Source: Pyxicephalus adspersus (taxonomy: Eukaryota; Chordata; Amphibia; Anura; Pyxicephalidae). Taken from it: 64,000 nucleotides of DNA. A model generated the notes under the pieces. It made no database searches, had not been told where the DNA came from, and saw only the letters and a list, made by a program, of their open reading frames with translations. Location: NCBI RefSeq assembly GCF_032062135.1, contig NC_092861.1, positions 3,823,120-3,887,119 on the forward strand. The letters are read 5' to 3'. Below, piece by piece: positions 12,294-23,520 of the stretch. How positions within the stretch are numbered: the first letter of the stretch is position 1; each line of letters opens with the position of its first letter. Position numbers and translations under genes: made by a program.

Positions 12294-12300
<7 letters not shown>
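10747..12300. other. Non-coding interval holding hammerhead-like motif 2
   Basis: Apart from the motif at 11211-11248 nothing firm is seen. A CTGAAGAAGC word at 12174 followed by AGAAAT could be a very decayed hammerhead-like copy. Confidence 0.4.
11211..11248 (+). ncRNA. Hammerhead-ribozyme-like motif 2
   Basis: An intact CTGAGGA core at 11215-11221 is followed by a GCC..GG stem-loop, GGAAAC, stem III AC-GT-GT, cleavage-site C and arm GGGT. The arm ACCC before the core pairs with GGGT after the site. It is among the better copies, although stem II is short. Confidence 0.6.

Positions 12301-12386
<86 letters not shown>
12301..12386. repeat. (TA)n microsatellite flanked by (TG)n
   Basis: About 85 bases of almost pure TA alternate, with one interruption near 12340. 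It produces meaningless Tyr/Ile open frames on both strands. Long TA tracts are length-unstable and often mis-sized in assemblies. Confidence 0.95.
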
Positions 12387-12391
<5 letters not shown>

Positions 12392-12406
12392 ATTGTGAAG
12401 AAAACG

Positions 12407-12521
12407 GTAACAAATAGCAAATAACTTTTAGGAAATCCATTCCAGATTTGCTGCATCACCAAAGTTCACTGATGAAAATGTATCTTCCTCAGCTTTGGAG
12501 AGCTTTAATAAATCAGGCCCA
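12407..12521. mobile_element. Half copy of the TGATTTATTAAAG foldback MITE
   Basis: It carries the right half of the family seen complete at 17651-17875 and 29831-30045: CAAATAGCAAAT, CCATTCCAG, GATGAAAATGTATC and GGAGAGCTTTAATAAATCAGGCCC. The left half is replaced by the (TA)n tract. Confidence 0.75.
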
Positions 12522-13144
12522 TGTTGCAATGGTAAATAAATACCAGATTCTGAGAGATTCTTCATACCTGTTAATAATTCTGTGAACAATTTTACAGTTA
12601 GTTCTGAGTTTATCTGAACACATCATGCTCCAGCAATGACATTCTATCTCCAGATTTCATATTGTTTTTTTATTTTTAAGATCCCAGTTCAGCACACAAA
12701 CTGATTGGTCTTTTCCCAGATAGATCCCACCGCCAAAGGCACCCAGTTGGATTTCTTTCCTATTGATGAATGGCCTACACTTTTTTAGTGATGCTAAGGA
12801 CTTGTTATAACAACATACTGGATAGGAACATATGTGGATTTGCTGTTGCCTTCATTGGATTTTTGTAAGGATGCAGTTTAATGATATTTAATGTCACATG
12901 TGTCAGAGATGTTCTGCCCCCTGATCGATGGTCAATCCACTTTATTCCACAACACAAACAAACACAAAATAAAAATTTTATATCTTACAAGCAACATTCC
13001 AGAACACACCAGAATCAACAACCTGAACCTGAAGAGAAATATTTGTTAGTTTCGATCATTTTGTCTTTCTTTTGCAATTACACAAAACAGACATCTTTAA
13101 ATAAATAATGGAAAGTATTGTATGTAATGAAGGAAAGTTATTCA

Positions 13145-13300
13145 AATTTAAAATGCAGGCAGAAAAATGAACACAGTGACCTTGTCTATCCTCATACAAA
13201 TAAAGAAGATGAAAGACGATTTAACTAAACAAAATTCTCATATCATGCTTGTTATAAGATATCATCGGGCAAATGAGCTTGTTATTGCAGGTGCTGACAT
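13145..13300 (-). promoter_or_regulatory. Orphan TAS2R 5' flank module
   Basis: AATGCAGGCAG, CACAGTGACCTTGTCTATCCTCATACAAATAAAG, ATAAGATATCAT and TTGTTATTGCAGGTGCTGACATTAA follow the block order of the modules upstream of receptors. No receptor coding sequence lies on the low-coordinate side, so it probably marks a lost gene. The TATA-like block is mutated. Confidence 0.5.
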
Positions 13301-14057
13301 TAAAGTGACCCTGTAGACACAAAAAAGTAAAATAATGACATAATAAGTTAAAATAGTTTCCAGTGACCTGTGTGTTATAAAAGCACTAATTGGCACCATT
13401 TGCTACAAAGGGTTAATTTAAAGAAAGCTGCAGAATTGAAAAGAGCCTGGGTTTACAAATACTTTATTTTGTATGTAATCTCCTTCTAGAAGGATTGTTA
13501 GAAAGCACAATAAAACCTTTGAATCCTGCAGTCCTTTACCTATAGTGCCTGGGAGGCTTACAGCAGACCAATCATGACATTATTAACATTATATAAAAGG
13601 GTGGCTATCCATTTTATATAATTATAAAAATGTTTTGTTGTTTATTTATTTTTTTAACACTTTTTAAAGGTAGGTTTCCTCCTATTTCATCTTTTCTACC
13701 ATGGCAGTAATGACTGGAGGGGAACCTGCATCCTCCTGGAAATACTTGTATGATAAATCCCGGGAGGCTGTGGGCTGTGAGATAAGACGTGTCATCAGGG
13801 GCTTTCTTTCCTGCATGATCTCACGAATAAGCAGTATGTGCAAAAAGAAACTGATCTCACGCTTTTGTAGTGCAAGTTTAGACTACATGAGAAGAAGCCA
13901 GCAGAGAGAAGAAAGAAGATGGTCATGCCCGCTGTTCTGTCCATGTCAGCAAGAAGAGAGAAACCGAGAGGGAGCAGGACTCATTGGGCTCCGTTAGTGG
14001 TGGGATCAATGACTTTTCAGGTAGGTGGTATTTTTTTGGGGAAAAGTTCCACTTTAA
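13300..14057. mobile_element. TTAA-ended MITE inserted beside orphan module
   Basis: The left end TTAAAGTGACCCTGT (from 13300) and the right end GTTCCACTTTAA (to 14057) form short inverted ends with TTAA on both sides, as in piggyBac-type non-autonomous elements. The plus-strand open frame at 13701-13997 inside it has no recognisable domain and is not called a gene. Confidence 0.55.
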
Positions 14058-16654
14058 GTTCAACTACCCATAATGCAACATATGTTGGGTCTTATCCTCA
14101 CAGTGAAGATTTTTTTACGAGTTCCATTAAAACATTGCTGCCACGGCTGACCTCCTACTAGAAATAATAGTTGTCTATTTAAATCAGAAAACAGAGATCA
14201 TAATCTTCTGACTTTTTGTTAAGTCAGTGAGTGGCTTACAAAACACTAATGCCACTGGACCAACATAACAGCCAGAGAACATACTGAGAAGTTGAGGCCA
14301 GTAATGGTCATCTTATCTTATCTTATCTTAATCTCATCATTTCTTGTCTTTCCGCTTGCCCTAAAGTTTGACCATCCACACCTTGATTCTTGCTTGCCAC
14401 CTGTCTTGAACTTAATCTGTCTTGACCTTTTTCTCTACCAAGGACCTGATCCTGGCTGTCCCTAAAAAGGCCTCAAACTTTATACTCCTAGTGTGAATTA
14501 GCAATTTCCATTTAATACCATCGGCCAGATAGTTCTTAGCCATCTACAGATCCTGGCCTGGAAACGGGATAAATTGTTTGGCCCACCCATTCCTTCCAAA
14601 ACACTCTGGGCCTGGATCCCCCAAAAAATAATTGCAAATCTGCAGCACAACAGGTATTACCAGTGTTATCCAGGCCCTTTCATTCCTTTCTTAGGTAACA
14701 TAAATGTTGCTGTCAAATGCTCACTAAATTTACCTTCACATTCCTGACAATGTTGCACATAATATAGCATTATTATTTTGTTTGTGACCCTTTATGATAC
14801 AATGCTCTTTTGAAGAAGAAGATGTTGTGAAAATGTGTAGATCTTGACTAGAGACAAGGGTTGACAAGCAAAGCTGGGATTCAAGCTAAGTACAAGCATT
14901 ATTAAAAACAAATTATGTACTCTCTGGAATGAAAATAAATTGGAAAATATTAAGAAAGACCTTGATATACTGAGAGAGATTCTAATTCTATTAGCATTTA
15001 TTATTGAACTCCCCTTTGGTTCATCATTGACAATTATTGGTTGGATCACCAGATTTGCCTATAATGGTTTGCGAAACCAGACCATTGGAAACTAATATCT
15101 TATTTAAATATTTTTATGATAGTCTTCATTTGCTGAATTTGCTGTCTTTATAACAAATAATGGAAGATTTGTTTATGTAAAACTAGACTCTGGGCATAAA
15201 ACCCAAATAATAACTTCTGGACTTTGCAGAAAACATCATCTACCTTCACTATGCTGTACATGTCTTCTGCAAGGAGCAAAGTTGTGGGAAGGAGTCAGCA
15301 AACCCAACCACTACAGGAAGAGACCAGACACTCTGCACAAATAGAGAGAGAGAGAAAGTGATTGGTCTTTATTAAATTGGTGTTCAGCTTGATGCTCAAT
15401 GGTTGATGGCAGGGATCGGCATAGCTATATAACTATGGCTGACTGGACCAATGACCATATCATTGACAGGTATAGAGTAGGGCCCCAGTTGCTGTAAGCT
15501 GTACCTGTATATGACAGATATGACTCATGGTTCAGCCAATACACCCAGTGAATTGTGACAGGTACAACATACTTCTCATTACCCCATGTGCCATTCGCCA
15601 GCCATCAACAAATTTTGGCTTTATTCCCTCCACTCTGAAATAAAAAAATCACACAGACAGAAGCCAAAATTGTCCAAAGAGCAATTGAATTGATTAATAC
15701 AAAAAAATTAAATAGGATATTGGTGTTTAGTAGGTCAATGCCAACATCAACAAAACCTGAGGTCAGGGCAGGCAGCAGATAGACTGCTTAGTGATTTTCT
15801 GCCTGACTTCTCAGATGCTTGACCTTGACCTTACTCTTTGTTGCTCTGACTCTGGCCTATTCTGAACCTGCTTATCTGCTGTCTGCCCTGACCTCAGATT
15901 GTCTTGAACTGGTATTGTCTGCCACTTGCCCTGTGACTGGACCATACAGACGTTGATCTGTTCACCTCTGCACTTACCACTGGGTCCCAGCCTGTCCCAT
16001 GCTCGCATGTCTGCTGTCCCTACACTGAAGCCACCTAATCCTACTTGTTCTAAGTAGGTGGAGCCTGGGGGCCACAACCTGGTGAAGTCCTACAGCAAAG
16101 TAGCACTAGGGTTGTGGGCCCAGGGGGCATAGACCTACCAGTGGGCAAGCATGAACAAGTGGGCCCCCGTGAAAAATAGCTCATCAGTTCATCACACCCC
16201 CTTTTGTAACACAGCGCTTCCGTCATACCTGCTCCAGGTCACCCACTCTCCAACACTGACCCCCTTTACATGTCACCTATGTCCCCCTACAGCTTACAAT
16301 AACTTATCATCTCATAGGTTGGCAGGACCACTGCTTGCATCTGTCTCTTTAAAAAAATAATTTGTAAGCAAATTGATGTTGGCAACAGCCTACTAGGCAC
16401 CATTAAAGTCCCATATTATTTTTGCTGCATGTATATGAATGAATGAACCTGAACATTGGGGTCAGCTGAACAGAGGCAAATTCAATCATTACCAGTCTAT
16501 ATTACAGGAAACTTTTACAGAAACTGTGTAAAGTAATTGTTTGGTGCTGGATTACCGCACAGATGTTCAAAATAAAAATGCAAATGCTTCTTGCATGGGG
16601 ACAATATTTGCTTATCCTAGAGTTCAGCTGACTACAAAACTTACTTCTTTGAAT
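14058..16654. other. Non-coding interval
   Basis: It contains a short (TCTTA)n run at 14311-14331 and a (GA)n run at 15344-15358. A GC-richer block at 15750-16150 has open frames but no recognisable domain. No gene is supported. Confidence 0.45.
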
Positions 16655-16760
16655 CTGGGATGCAAATGGTAATGAAAACACATTGGCTCTGCTGATCTTT
16701 ATACAAATAAAGGAGATGTGAATAGCAAAGCACTGCTGAATGTTATTAAAAGATACCAGA
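16655..16760 (-). promoter_or_regulatory. Orphan TAS2R 5' flank module with intact octamer and TATA-like element
   Basis: In gene sense, TATAAAG lies near 16698 and the octamer ATTTGCAT (plus-strand ATGCAAAT) near 16660, joined by the conserved CATTGGCTCTGCTGATC-like spacer. This is one of the best-preserved modules, yet no receptor start follows on the low-coordinate side. The nearest TAS2R debris is upstream at 18700-18840. Confidence 0.6.
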
Positions 16761-17220
16761 AAAGTGAGCGGAAAATATTTTTTGCCTATGGCGAATACTG
16801 AGATAAAGGGGGACTCTGATATAAAAAAAACTGTGTATACATTCCTGTGTGTGTACGTTATTATGTGAAATTTTTATTGTAACTTTCACATCTACTCATT
16901 AAGCCAAATTTTTATACGTGTTTTTTAAACATAAAGGTTTGCAGAATAACCACAAGAGGGGGTTCTATTTTAATAGAAATTCACTGAAGTTTAAGCTCCT
17001 GAAAAGTCTAAACTTTAGCAATGAACTCATTTCCTCCCTTTTTATCTATTTGCCCATGCACAAGGAGATGATCAGAGTGCTTTGCTATCCATCAGAAATG
17101 AAGTAGGTAGGGTTGATCACTACTATACATGATACTTCTTAGCGGTATAGGTTTTAATATAGTTCATATAATCATAAGGGAGACTACTGGGCAGCTATTG
17201 TAGATAAAGAGGGAGTTTTA
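16761..17220. other. Non-coding interval
   Basis: AT-rich sequence with no coding signal or known repeat recognised. Confidence 0.4.
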
Positions 17221-17260
17221 GATCCCAACGTGTTTCGCCCTACTGGGCTTCCTCGGGGGA
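17221..17260 (-). ncRNA. Hammerhead-ribozyme-like motif 3
   Basis: In minus-strand sense: arm CCC, core CCGAGGA (one change from CTGANGA), hairpin GCCC-AGTA-GGGC, GAAAC, ACGT, T, then arm GGGATC. Stem II is perfect. The U4-to-C change in the core should reduce cleavage. Confidence 0.55.
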
Positions 17261-17650
17261 AATTGAGATGTATTGCGCAAGTTATATGGAATAGGTGGAA
17301 AGAGAAAAGATGATAAAGAGCCACAGGAATCTAAATTACTTAAGACGATTTAAAGTCATCTTTAAATTCTCAGCCGTGGGAGATATCGGTATTGGTAAAC
17401 TTGGTGCTATGAGATAAATGCCAGCACACTGTTGGTCATGCCATTTAGAATCTAGCCTAAAGATTTAAACAGGGCATACAGAGTGTTTGATGTTTAATAT
17501 ACTCAATATTTATAAATACAAAAATTCCCCAATACATCTCTTCTACTCTTCCTTTTCTGTCATATTAATATAAGGGGGCTGACAATCACATATTTTAATT
17601 TTGATAATTGTAGTAATGGATGATCCTGTTCCTTTCCATCTCCCTTCAAT

Positions 17651-17875
17651 GGGCCTGACTTGATTAAGCTATTTAAGGCCAGAGAGGATACACTTTCATC
17701 AGTGAAGCTGGTTGATCTAGCAAACCTGGAATGGATCTGGTCCCAGACTGAAAATGGCGGCTAGCAAAAAGAAAATGACTTTTAAGAAATCCATTCCAGG
17801 TATGCTGGATCACCCAGCTTTTCTGATAAAGGTGTATCCTCTCTAGTCTTGAATATCTTTATTAAATGAGGACCA
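17651..17875. mobile_element. TGATTTATTAAAG foldback MITE, full copy
   Basis: About 225 bases whose two halves are imperfect inverted repeats: GAGAGGATACACTTTCATCAG at about 17681 against CTGATAAAGGTGTATCCTCTC at about 17821, and CCTGGAATGGAT against ATCCATTCCAGG around the centre. The same family appears at 12407, 29831 and 42480. Confidence 0.85.
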
Positions 17876-18699
17876 GTTTGTCAGAGGAATAAGCAGCACA
17901 GGGAGCCAATCAGTTTATGTGCAGACAGCAAACATGCTGATAAGAAAAGAGGCCCAATGGCAGATAAATGAGGTCATTACTGTGCTGATACTTCCTCCAC
18001 TGTCCATTCCCAAACTGGGAATTTAGTGAGAGGTGACCAAGAACCTCACAATGACTGAGTTCCAAAGATCCTGTGTGGAGATGGGACTAAGTTCCAAAAG
18101 AACAACCATAACGACAGCCCTCAACTGATCTTGGGTTTATGGCAAAGTGGCTAGATAGAAGCCTCTCTGTTAAGCAGAAAGCAGAAAACACATGAAAACA
18201 TGCATGGATTTTGCAAAAATTCACCTGATAGACTGTTAGGAACAAGATTCTGTGGTCTGCTGAAACCAAAATTCTAAACATTATGTTTGGAGGAAATCAG
18301 GTAACGTTCTCTACCTGCCCGTAACGATCCCAACGGTAAGTATGGTGATGGCGGCACCTTGCTGTTTAGACTCACTCCATAATCAGTTTGGAATGGCTTG
18401 GAGCAGAACTAAGGCCAACAAAATAGGAGAATAAGTAGCATTAAGGGAGGGCGTGGAAATTAAATCAATCTATTATTTTTGCTGCATGGGCAAAATACAG
18501 GTTCACTTTAAACCACATCATTTTCCATCAGAATTGATCTCATACTCAGAGCTGGAGTTTGGATGGCAAATAGAACAAATGCCAATGGCTTTCTGTTTAC
18601 TGAAGGTTCTTAAGGATTTTCTCCATTTTCTGAACCTTTCCACTATCTATATAGCTTTATCATTCCTAGTTGCAACCCTGACACCAAAAGCTCCAGAAT

Positions 18700-18840
18700 A
18701 GGAAAGAAGCATAGAACAGTATCTGTTATTAAACTCCCCTTGATCCAGTCAGTGAACATAACAGCCACAATAAACAGTTGTATCATCAAACCTGCCAATA
18801 TAAATATCCCTGACGCACCAGTTCTTACAAGATATTGGGT
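18700..18840 (-). pseudogene. TAS2R fragment (TM1 to early TM2)
   Basis: The minus-strand reading gives AGLMIQLFIVAVMFTDWIKGS, then LITDTVLCFF and LLVSGLQLGMIKLY before a stop. The xxxxDWIKG end of TM1 and the DTVL segment after it fit TAS2R. The normal N of NxxDW is replaced, and no start or later membrane segment can be followed. The sequence on the low-coordinate side (to about 18500) may be further decayed receptor, but that is uncertain. Confidence 0.65.
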
Positions 18841-19193
18841 TAAAATATTTTAGAATAGTCTTTCCCCATAGATTTTGGTATCTTTGTCATAACATATAAG
18901 AGCTGTCTGTGTAAAAATTATAGATGTGCTCTTTACTTCTTGATGATAAAATTAAGACAAAGAAAATCAAACAATAAACATGTGGGTTTTTGTTTAGACA
19001 AAAGTGCTGTATTCATTAATAAATCTCATAGACTACATTAACATATTAATCAAAGGTGCATACAATACGGACCTTCAAACAGTGGGGGGTCCAATAGTCA
19101 GCCAGCAGGTTGAAGCTAGACATGAATTACCTACTTTGTTATATACAAAGGTAACAATAACAGACCAACGCAAAGTAGCACACGCACGGCCGG

Positions 19194-19235
19194 ATGACCC
19201 GACGCGTTTCGCCCTATAAGGGCTTTTTCGGGGAT
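19194..19235 (-). ncRNA. Hammerhead-ribozyme-like motif 4
   Basis: In minus-strand sense: arm ATCC, degenerate core CCGAAAA, perfect hairpin GCCC-TTATA-GGGC, GAAAC, the palindromic ACGCGT stem III region with C at the cleavage site, then arm GGGTCAT. Stem II, stem III and arms are good, but G8 of the core is A, so this copy is expected to be inactive. Confidence 0.5.
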
Positions 19236-19630
19236 AGCTGTGCGCTTACTGGTGTGGTCTGAATGTATCATAAAACATAAACTCACATTAGCATATTATA
19301 AAGTTTACAGTATCGATTGAAGAGGTGAGTATAACAATCATAAGTACAACAATGAAATCAGTATTTAGCAAAATAAGAAGGTGCACAGGTAATGCGCAGC
19401 AATCAAAAAATAATGATTATTATATATTACGTACATAGGTATTGTATCAATATATGATCTTAGTTAATTTCTCATAATGATGTGCTCAATATTGGAATAA
19501 TACATAATAAAATTTGGTGACTTACATAAGTCCGGATGGAGGATCTCTCCAAGCCGTTTACCAATGTTATGTACGTGATGACCAGATTTGGTAAATATAT
19601 ATCCTTGTATAATTATGACTGAATTAGAGA

Positions 19631-19770
19631 TATAGGGGCTGATTTAACAAGCGAATGTGTGTAAGCTCACCATGCGCTTATACGATCCACTGGACACAGC
19701 ACATTACTGCGAGGCAGTGCCGAGTACTAGTGCAGTCATCTGCAGCCTTACAGCTTTGATAAATGAGTAG
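19631..19770. mobile_element. Short MITE-like repeat with GGGGCTGATTTAACAAGC / CTTTGATAAATGAG ends
   Basis: The ends are inverted in the same style as the 10326-10746 element. There is no coding capacity. Confidence 0.4.
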
Positions 19771-22700
19771 TGGGGTAGAGAATTCGCCAATTAATTGTTG
19801 TTTAGCAATTCTTCAGCAATGTTTTGTCATTTTATGCACAAATAATTAGTTCAAATATATGCATGGTTTCCACGCCAAACTGCTACTTGACCCCCCTTGT
19901 TGCCTTTGTCCCATTCTCGAAGTCAGATTGTCACATATTTGTATTTGAATGTATTATGTACATATTCCTTTTATGAATAAATTGTCATGGTTTTTATTTC
20001 TTTTAATAGTCTGACATTTGCTGAATAAGCTGTAGTTTTCCTTTAACATACTTCACTCATGTTGATGGTCACTGGTCTACAGAAGGCCTCTGTTCATTTG
20101 TAGTAGTGTTATAGGTTTGATCTCATTGTGCTGTGCTGCCCGATCTTACCCCTATTGCATACACACTTCCACTTACTGGCCAAACACATTGTCAATTAAC
20201 TGTCCAGCTGCAGTTGCATACTCATTTTAACACACCTGATGGTGGTGGAAGGAGGTCAAGTTTGCCAAGCACAACGCCAAACCACATTGACTGACAAGCT
20301 CACAAGCAGGGCCAAGCACTCTTAGAAATTAAAAGATGTTCTACTGTTGCTCAACTTAATGTTGCTCCCTAAATACAGGATTGCATGCATTATTTAGGTG
20401 TTTACACAATTCAAATAGTACTAGTATAGTACTAGTATAGTATATTTTCTTGGTTTTCCAGCCTTTCAGGGTGTTTATGCAGGTTTGAATGCCATTTTAA
20501 ACCTTGGCCCACTATATATTGACTTAATCACCTCAGCTTGGTAGTGGAAGCACATAAAGGTGGATTCATCCTTTAACCAGATGCAATATCATCCATGAAT
20601 TTTGCTTTTAGCCAAGCCCATGACATCAGAAATCATAGGAAGAAATAGGCAATCTTTTCAATTTAAAGCATGTTAAGCAATGTGCCAAAAAACCCTCTTT
20701 GCCTATTTTTCCTATAATTTCTCCTTTATATGTATATGTACACACATACAAATGCATACATACATGAGTGCACATAAAGGAAAACAAACAATATACACAT
20801 AAAAGCTTACCTGAATGAGGATCCTTCTCTGCAAAAGTGTCCGGCACGTTTTTCAACTGATACAACACAGTTCATGCGCACATAGCGGGTCCACATGGCA
20901 CACAACAATGCGCATCAAACACCTAAGGTTTGGCTCACAACAATGTGTATCACACAACTTTTAAATAAGACAATTGTGCTGTTTGTAGCCTTTCGACAAT
21001 TTATAGAAAGGAAATGCTTAAACAACTACAAAATTTTTAAAACAACTTTATTCAAAATAAACACATTTTTGAATAGGTCACATTAAAATATAGAGACCAC
21101 ACAGACGCCACTAAATTTGCATGACAAAATAAAAATACACAAACACCAATCACATTTAAACCTACACTTCCATATAAAGCCAAATTAATTCAAAAATGGC
21201 CCAAGAATAATTGCATTCAAAAAATACTTACCAAAGCAATTTGCAATTTCCATCAAGGGTGGAAAACTGGATAACAAAATATTTATGCAGAACAAACATT
21301 TAAAGGTGGTAAAAAAGACATATTATTGCAAATAAACACCATGGCACAATAACATAGCATTAACATTGACTTCCTAATTGTAAAATAGACATTGAAACAT
21401 TCAAAGTTTAAAAAATGAAAGCAGCTATTGTGCTAAATGGTAAGCAAAGTATGAAATGTAGCAACATAGATTAGGATAACACACCAAACAGGAGCACCTC
21501 CTCCAAGAAAAAAAAAAGACAAGGGAAAAAGTAAGCTAGACAACACTCTTATATATGCACATCTTTATGCGCACAGCTGCTACAAATTCGCCTGTAATTA
21601 GAACGTGCGCATTCCGTGAAATTTGGCTGTTTGTTTTTTTTACAGTTGGACATTCCATAATCATTTACTGATATGATCTTTTAAATCCTTTACGACAAAA
21701 AGTATTACAGTCCAATACATATGGGACCTAAAGGTTAGCCGACTGATGGTGACAGAATAGATACTATACTGGTAGTCTAACTGAGGATGCAGTTTCTCAT
21801 AACAGAATATATAGAAACTTAGTAAGATAAGATTAATATTGAAAAAAAATACCGGTAGTTTCTTTTAAAAAATAACAAAGCAAATATACAGTTGCTAAAC
21901 ATAAGGCTTTCAAAGTCACTATAGTATATGTAGGTAATGACAAAATGGTGGTTTTGAGGTATTTAGAGGGATGTTTACCTGGTCCTAGCATGGAAAGGCC
22001 TATATAACGAAGGAGTGGGTAGGAGAGCTGCAGCCACAGCTCGTGGCTACCAAGAGTCCTGTCTACAGGGGAATCTCAGGGCCCACCTTATAACCTTGAG
22101 GATGGCGGCCTCCTGGGGTTTCAGCCCATGTGCATGGGCACATGGGGCTTCAGTATCATATAGCAACATCATACATCACACAGCAAGACGCCCCATGGGT
22201 GATGCAATGAACAGGAGATTTTTTCCCATTGGTTCAGCCACACTTAAATTTGAATTAAAACTATTCTAGTTTTAAACATATTTAATGTTTGTTTGCATTG
22301 TGGCCCACATGTTTTTATCCCAATGTCAACAGAGGCCCCCAGATGAAGAAGGGTTGGGTGCCACTGATGTAGAACATTGATGTATAGTGTTATAAGATTC
22401 CAGGTCACTGGAAGGATTATATATTGTAGGTACTAAGATTAAAGGGAAAGTGTAATTTATTCCAACGAATATACATGTTTATATAGTGGGTATTCAGAAT
22501 CATACAGCACACCACCCAACTGTCTTTGTTTTGGGGCAGTTTCCCTTTTTCAGATATAAGTCCCGCTATCTAATTGTTTCCTACTCAAAGCACTTGTTGA
22601 GTTTACTGGAACATTGGGGGGGGGGGCATTTACCTGAGTAGTTTTAGCTAAAAGTGTCCTTAATATTTTCAAATGCTGGAAGGTGTGATATATTTTATGG

Positions 22701-22895
22701 GTCCACAAGTTTTTGTTTTTTAGGCTAGCAACTTTTTTAGCAAGCACAGAAAATACCTGTTGATCATGCTGGAAATGCAAAGTCCTTGTCAATTCTTGTG
22801 AGATGACCGATAAACAAACAAACTTTTTTATTCATGTAAACCATTGACCCTAATACCGCTGACTAAATGGAGAAAAGAGAGAAATGTATACATGT
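19771..22895. other. Non-coding interval
   Basis: A short tandem TAGTACTAGTA lies at 20418-20442. No coding region or known element was recognised, and the open frames are short with no domain resemblance. Confidence 0.4.
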
Positions 22896-23520
22896 TGTAA
22901 GGCCTTAGTCCAGCATCAGTGCTTACCAGACCACAGTCTTTCTCATATAGCAAGCCCCCATTCAACCTTGGAAGGCCAGTCATGCTGTCCCAGCACACAG
23001 TTGACCAAAGGTGCCCAAATATCAGAAGCTCAAAGGAGCAGGATAGGGAACACAACGGGAGGTTAGACATTCCAGGGTCAGTGATCAGGATATCCATTGA
23101 TGAAGGAGTACAGGAGAGTCCAGCAGAAACCAATCCAGGGAACAGAGCCAGGGATAATACACAAAGTTGTAATTGGTCCAGGCAGCAAACAATCACAGGG
23201 TTGGAAAAAAAACAAAGTTGGCTTCTGATAAGCCAACAAAAAATCTCAACACTAGCAGGCCTGATAAGCTACAAGCTACAAAAGGCAACTAGTGTCTGAG
23301 ACCTGAGAAGCTAACTAGAACTAGCAAACAACAGCAGGATAGGATCATGGCCAGAAATTATTCTGCTTATTGGCTTTAGGACATGCTATCTAAATTCCCT
23401 CTAGCTGCGCACAATGTGCTGGGGATGCTGAGATTGACAGAGTGCACATAAATACTAGAATACACTATACGGCAGTGGTGCACAGCGCACAGTCACTAGC
23501 CAGACACGTGCCTCCTAACA
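22896..23520. mobile_element. Solo LTR-like element, copy 1
   Basis: It starts TGTAAGGCC and ends CTAACA (TG...CA), with flanks CATGT (22891-22895) and CGTGT (23521-23525), a 5-base target duplication with one difference. The start and several internal phrases (TATAGCAAGCCCCC, CAGTCCAGG-like, GGTCCAGGCAGCA) recur in the copy at 59043-59755. It carries no gag or pol. The retroelement class is not determined. Confidence 0.65.

Noticed and set aside
12204..12440. Open frames on both strands rich in Tyr and Ile
   Set aside because: They are produced by the (TA)n microsatellite.
13701..14161. Overlapping plus-strand frames as a two-exon gene
   Set aside because: They lie mostly within a TTAA-ended MITE; no domain was recognised.
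14810..14845. TTGAAGAAGAAG...GTGAAAATGTGTAGATC as a hammerhead-like motif
   Set aside because: The core is altered and no stem II can be drawn; perhaps a very old copy, but unsupported.
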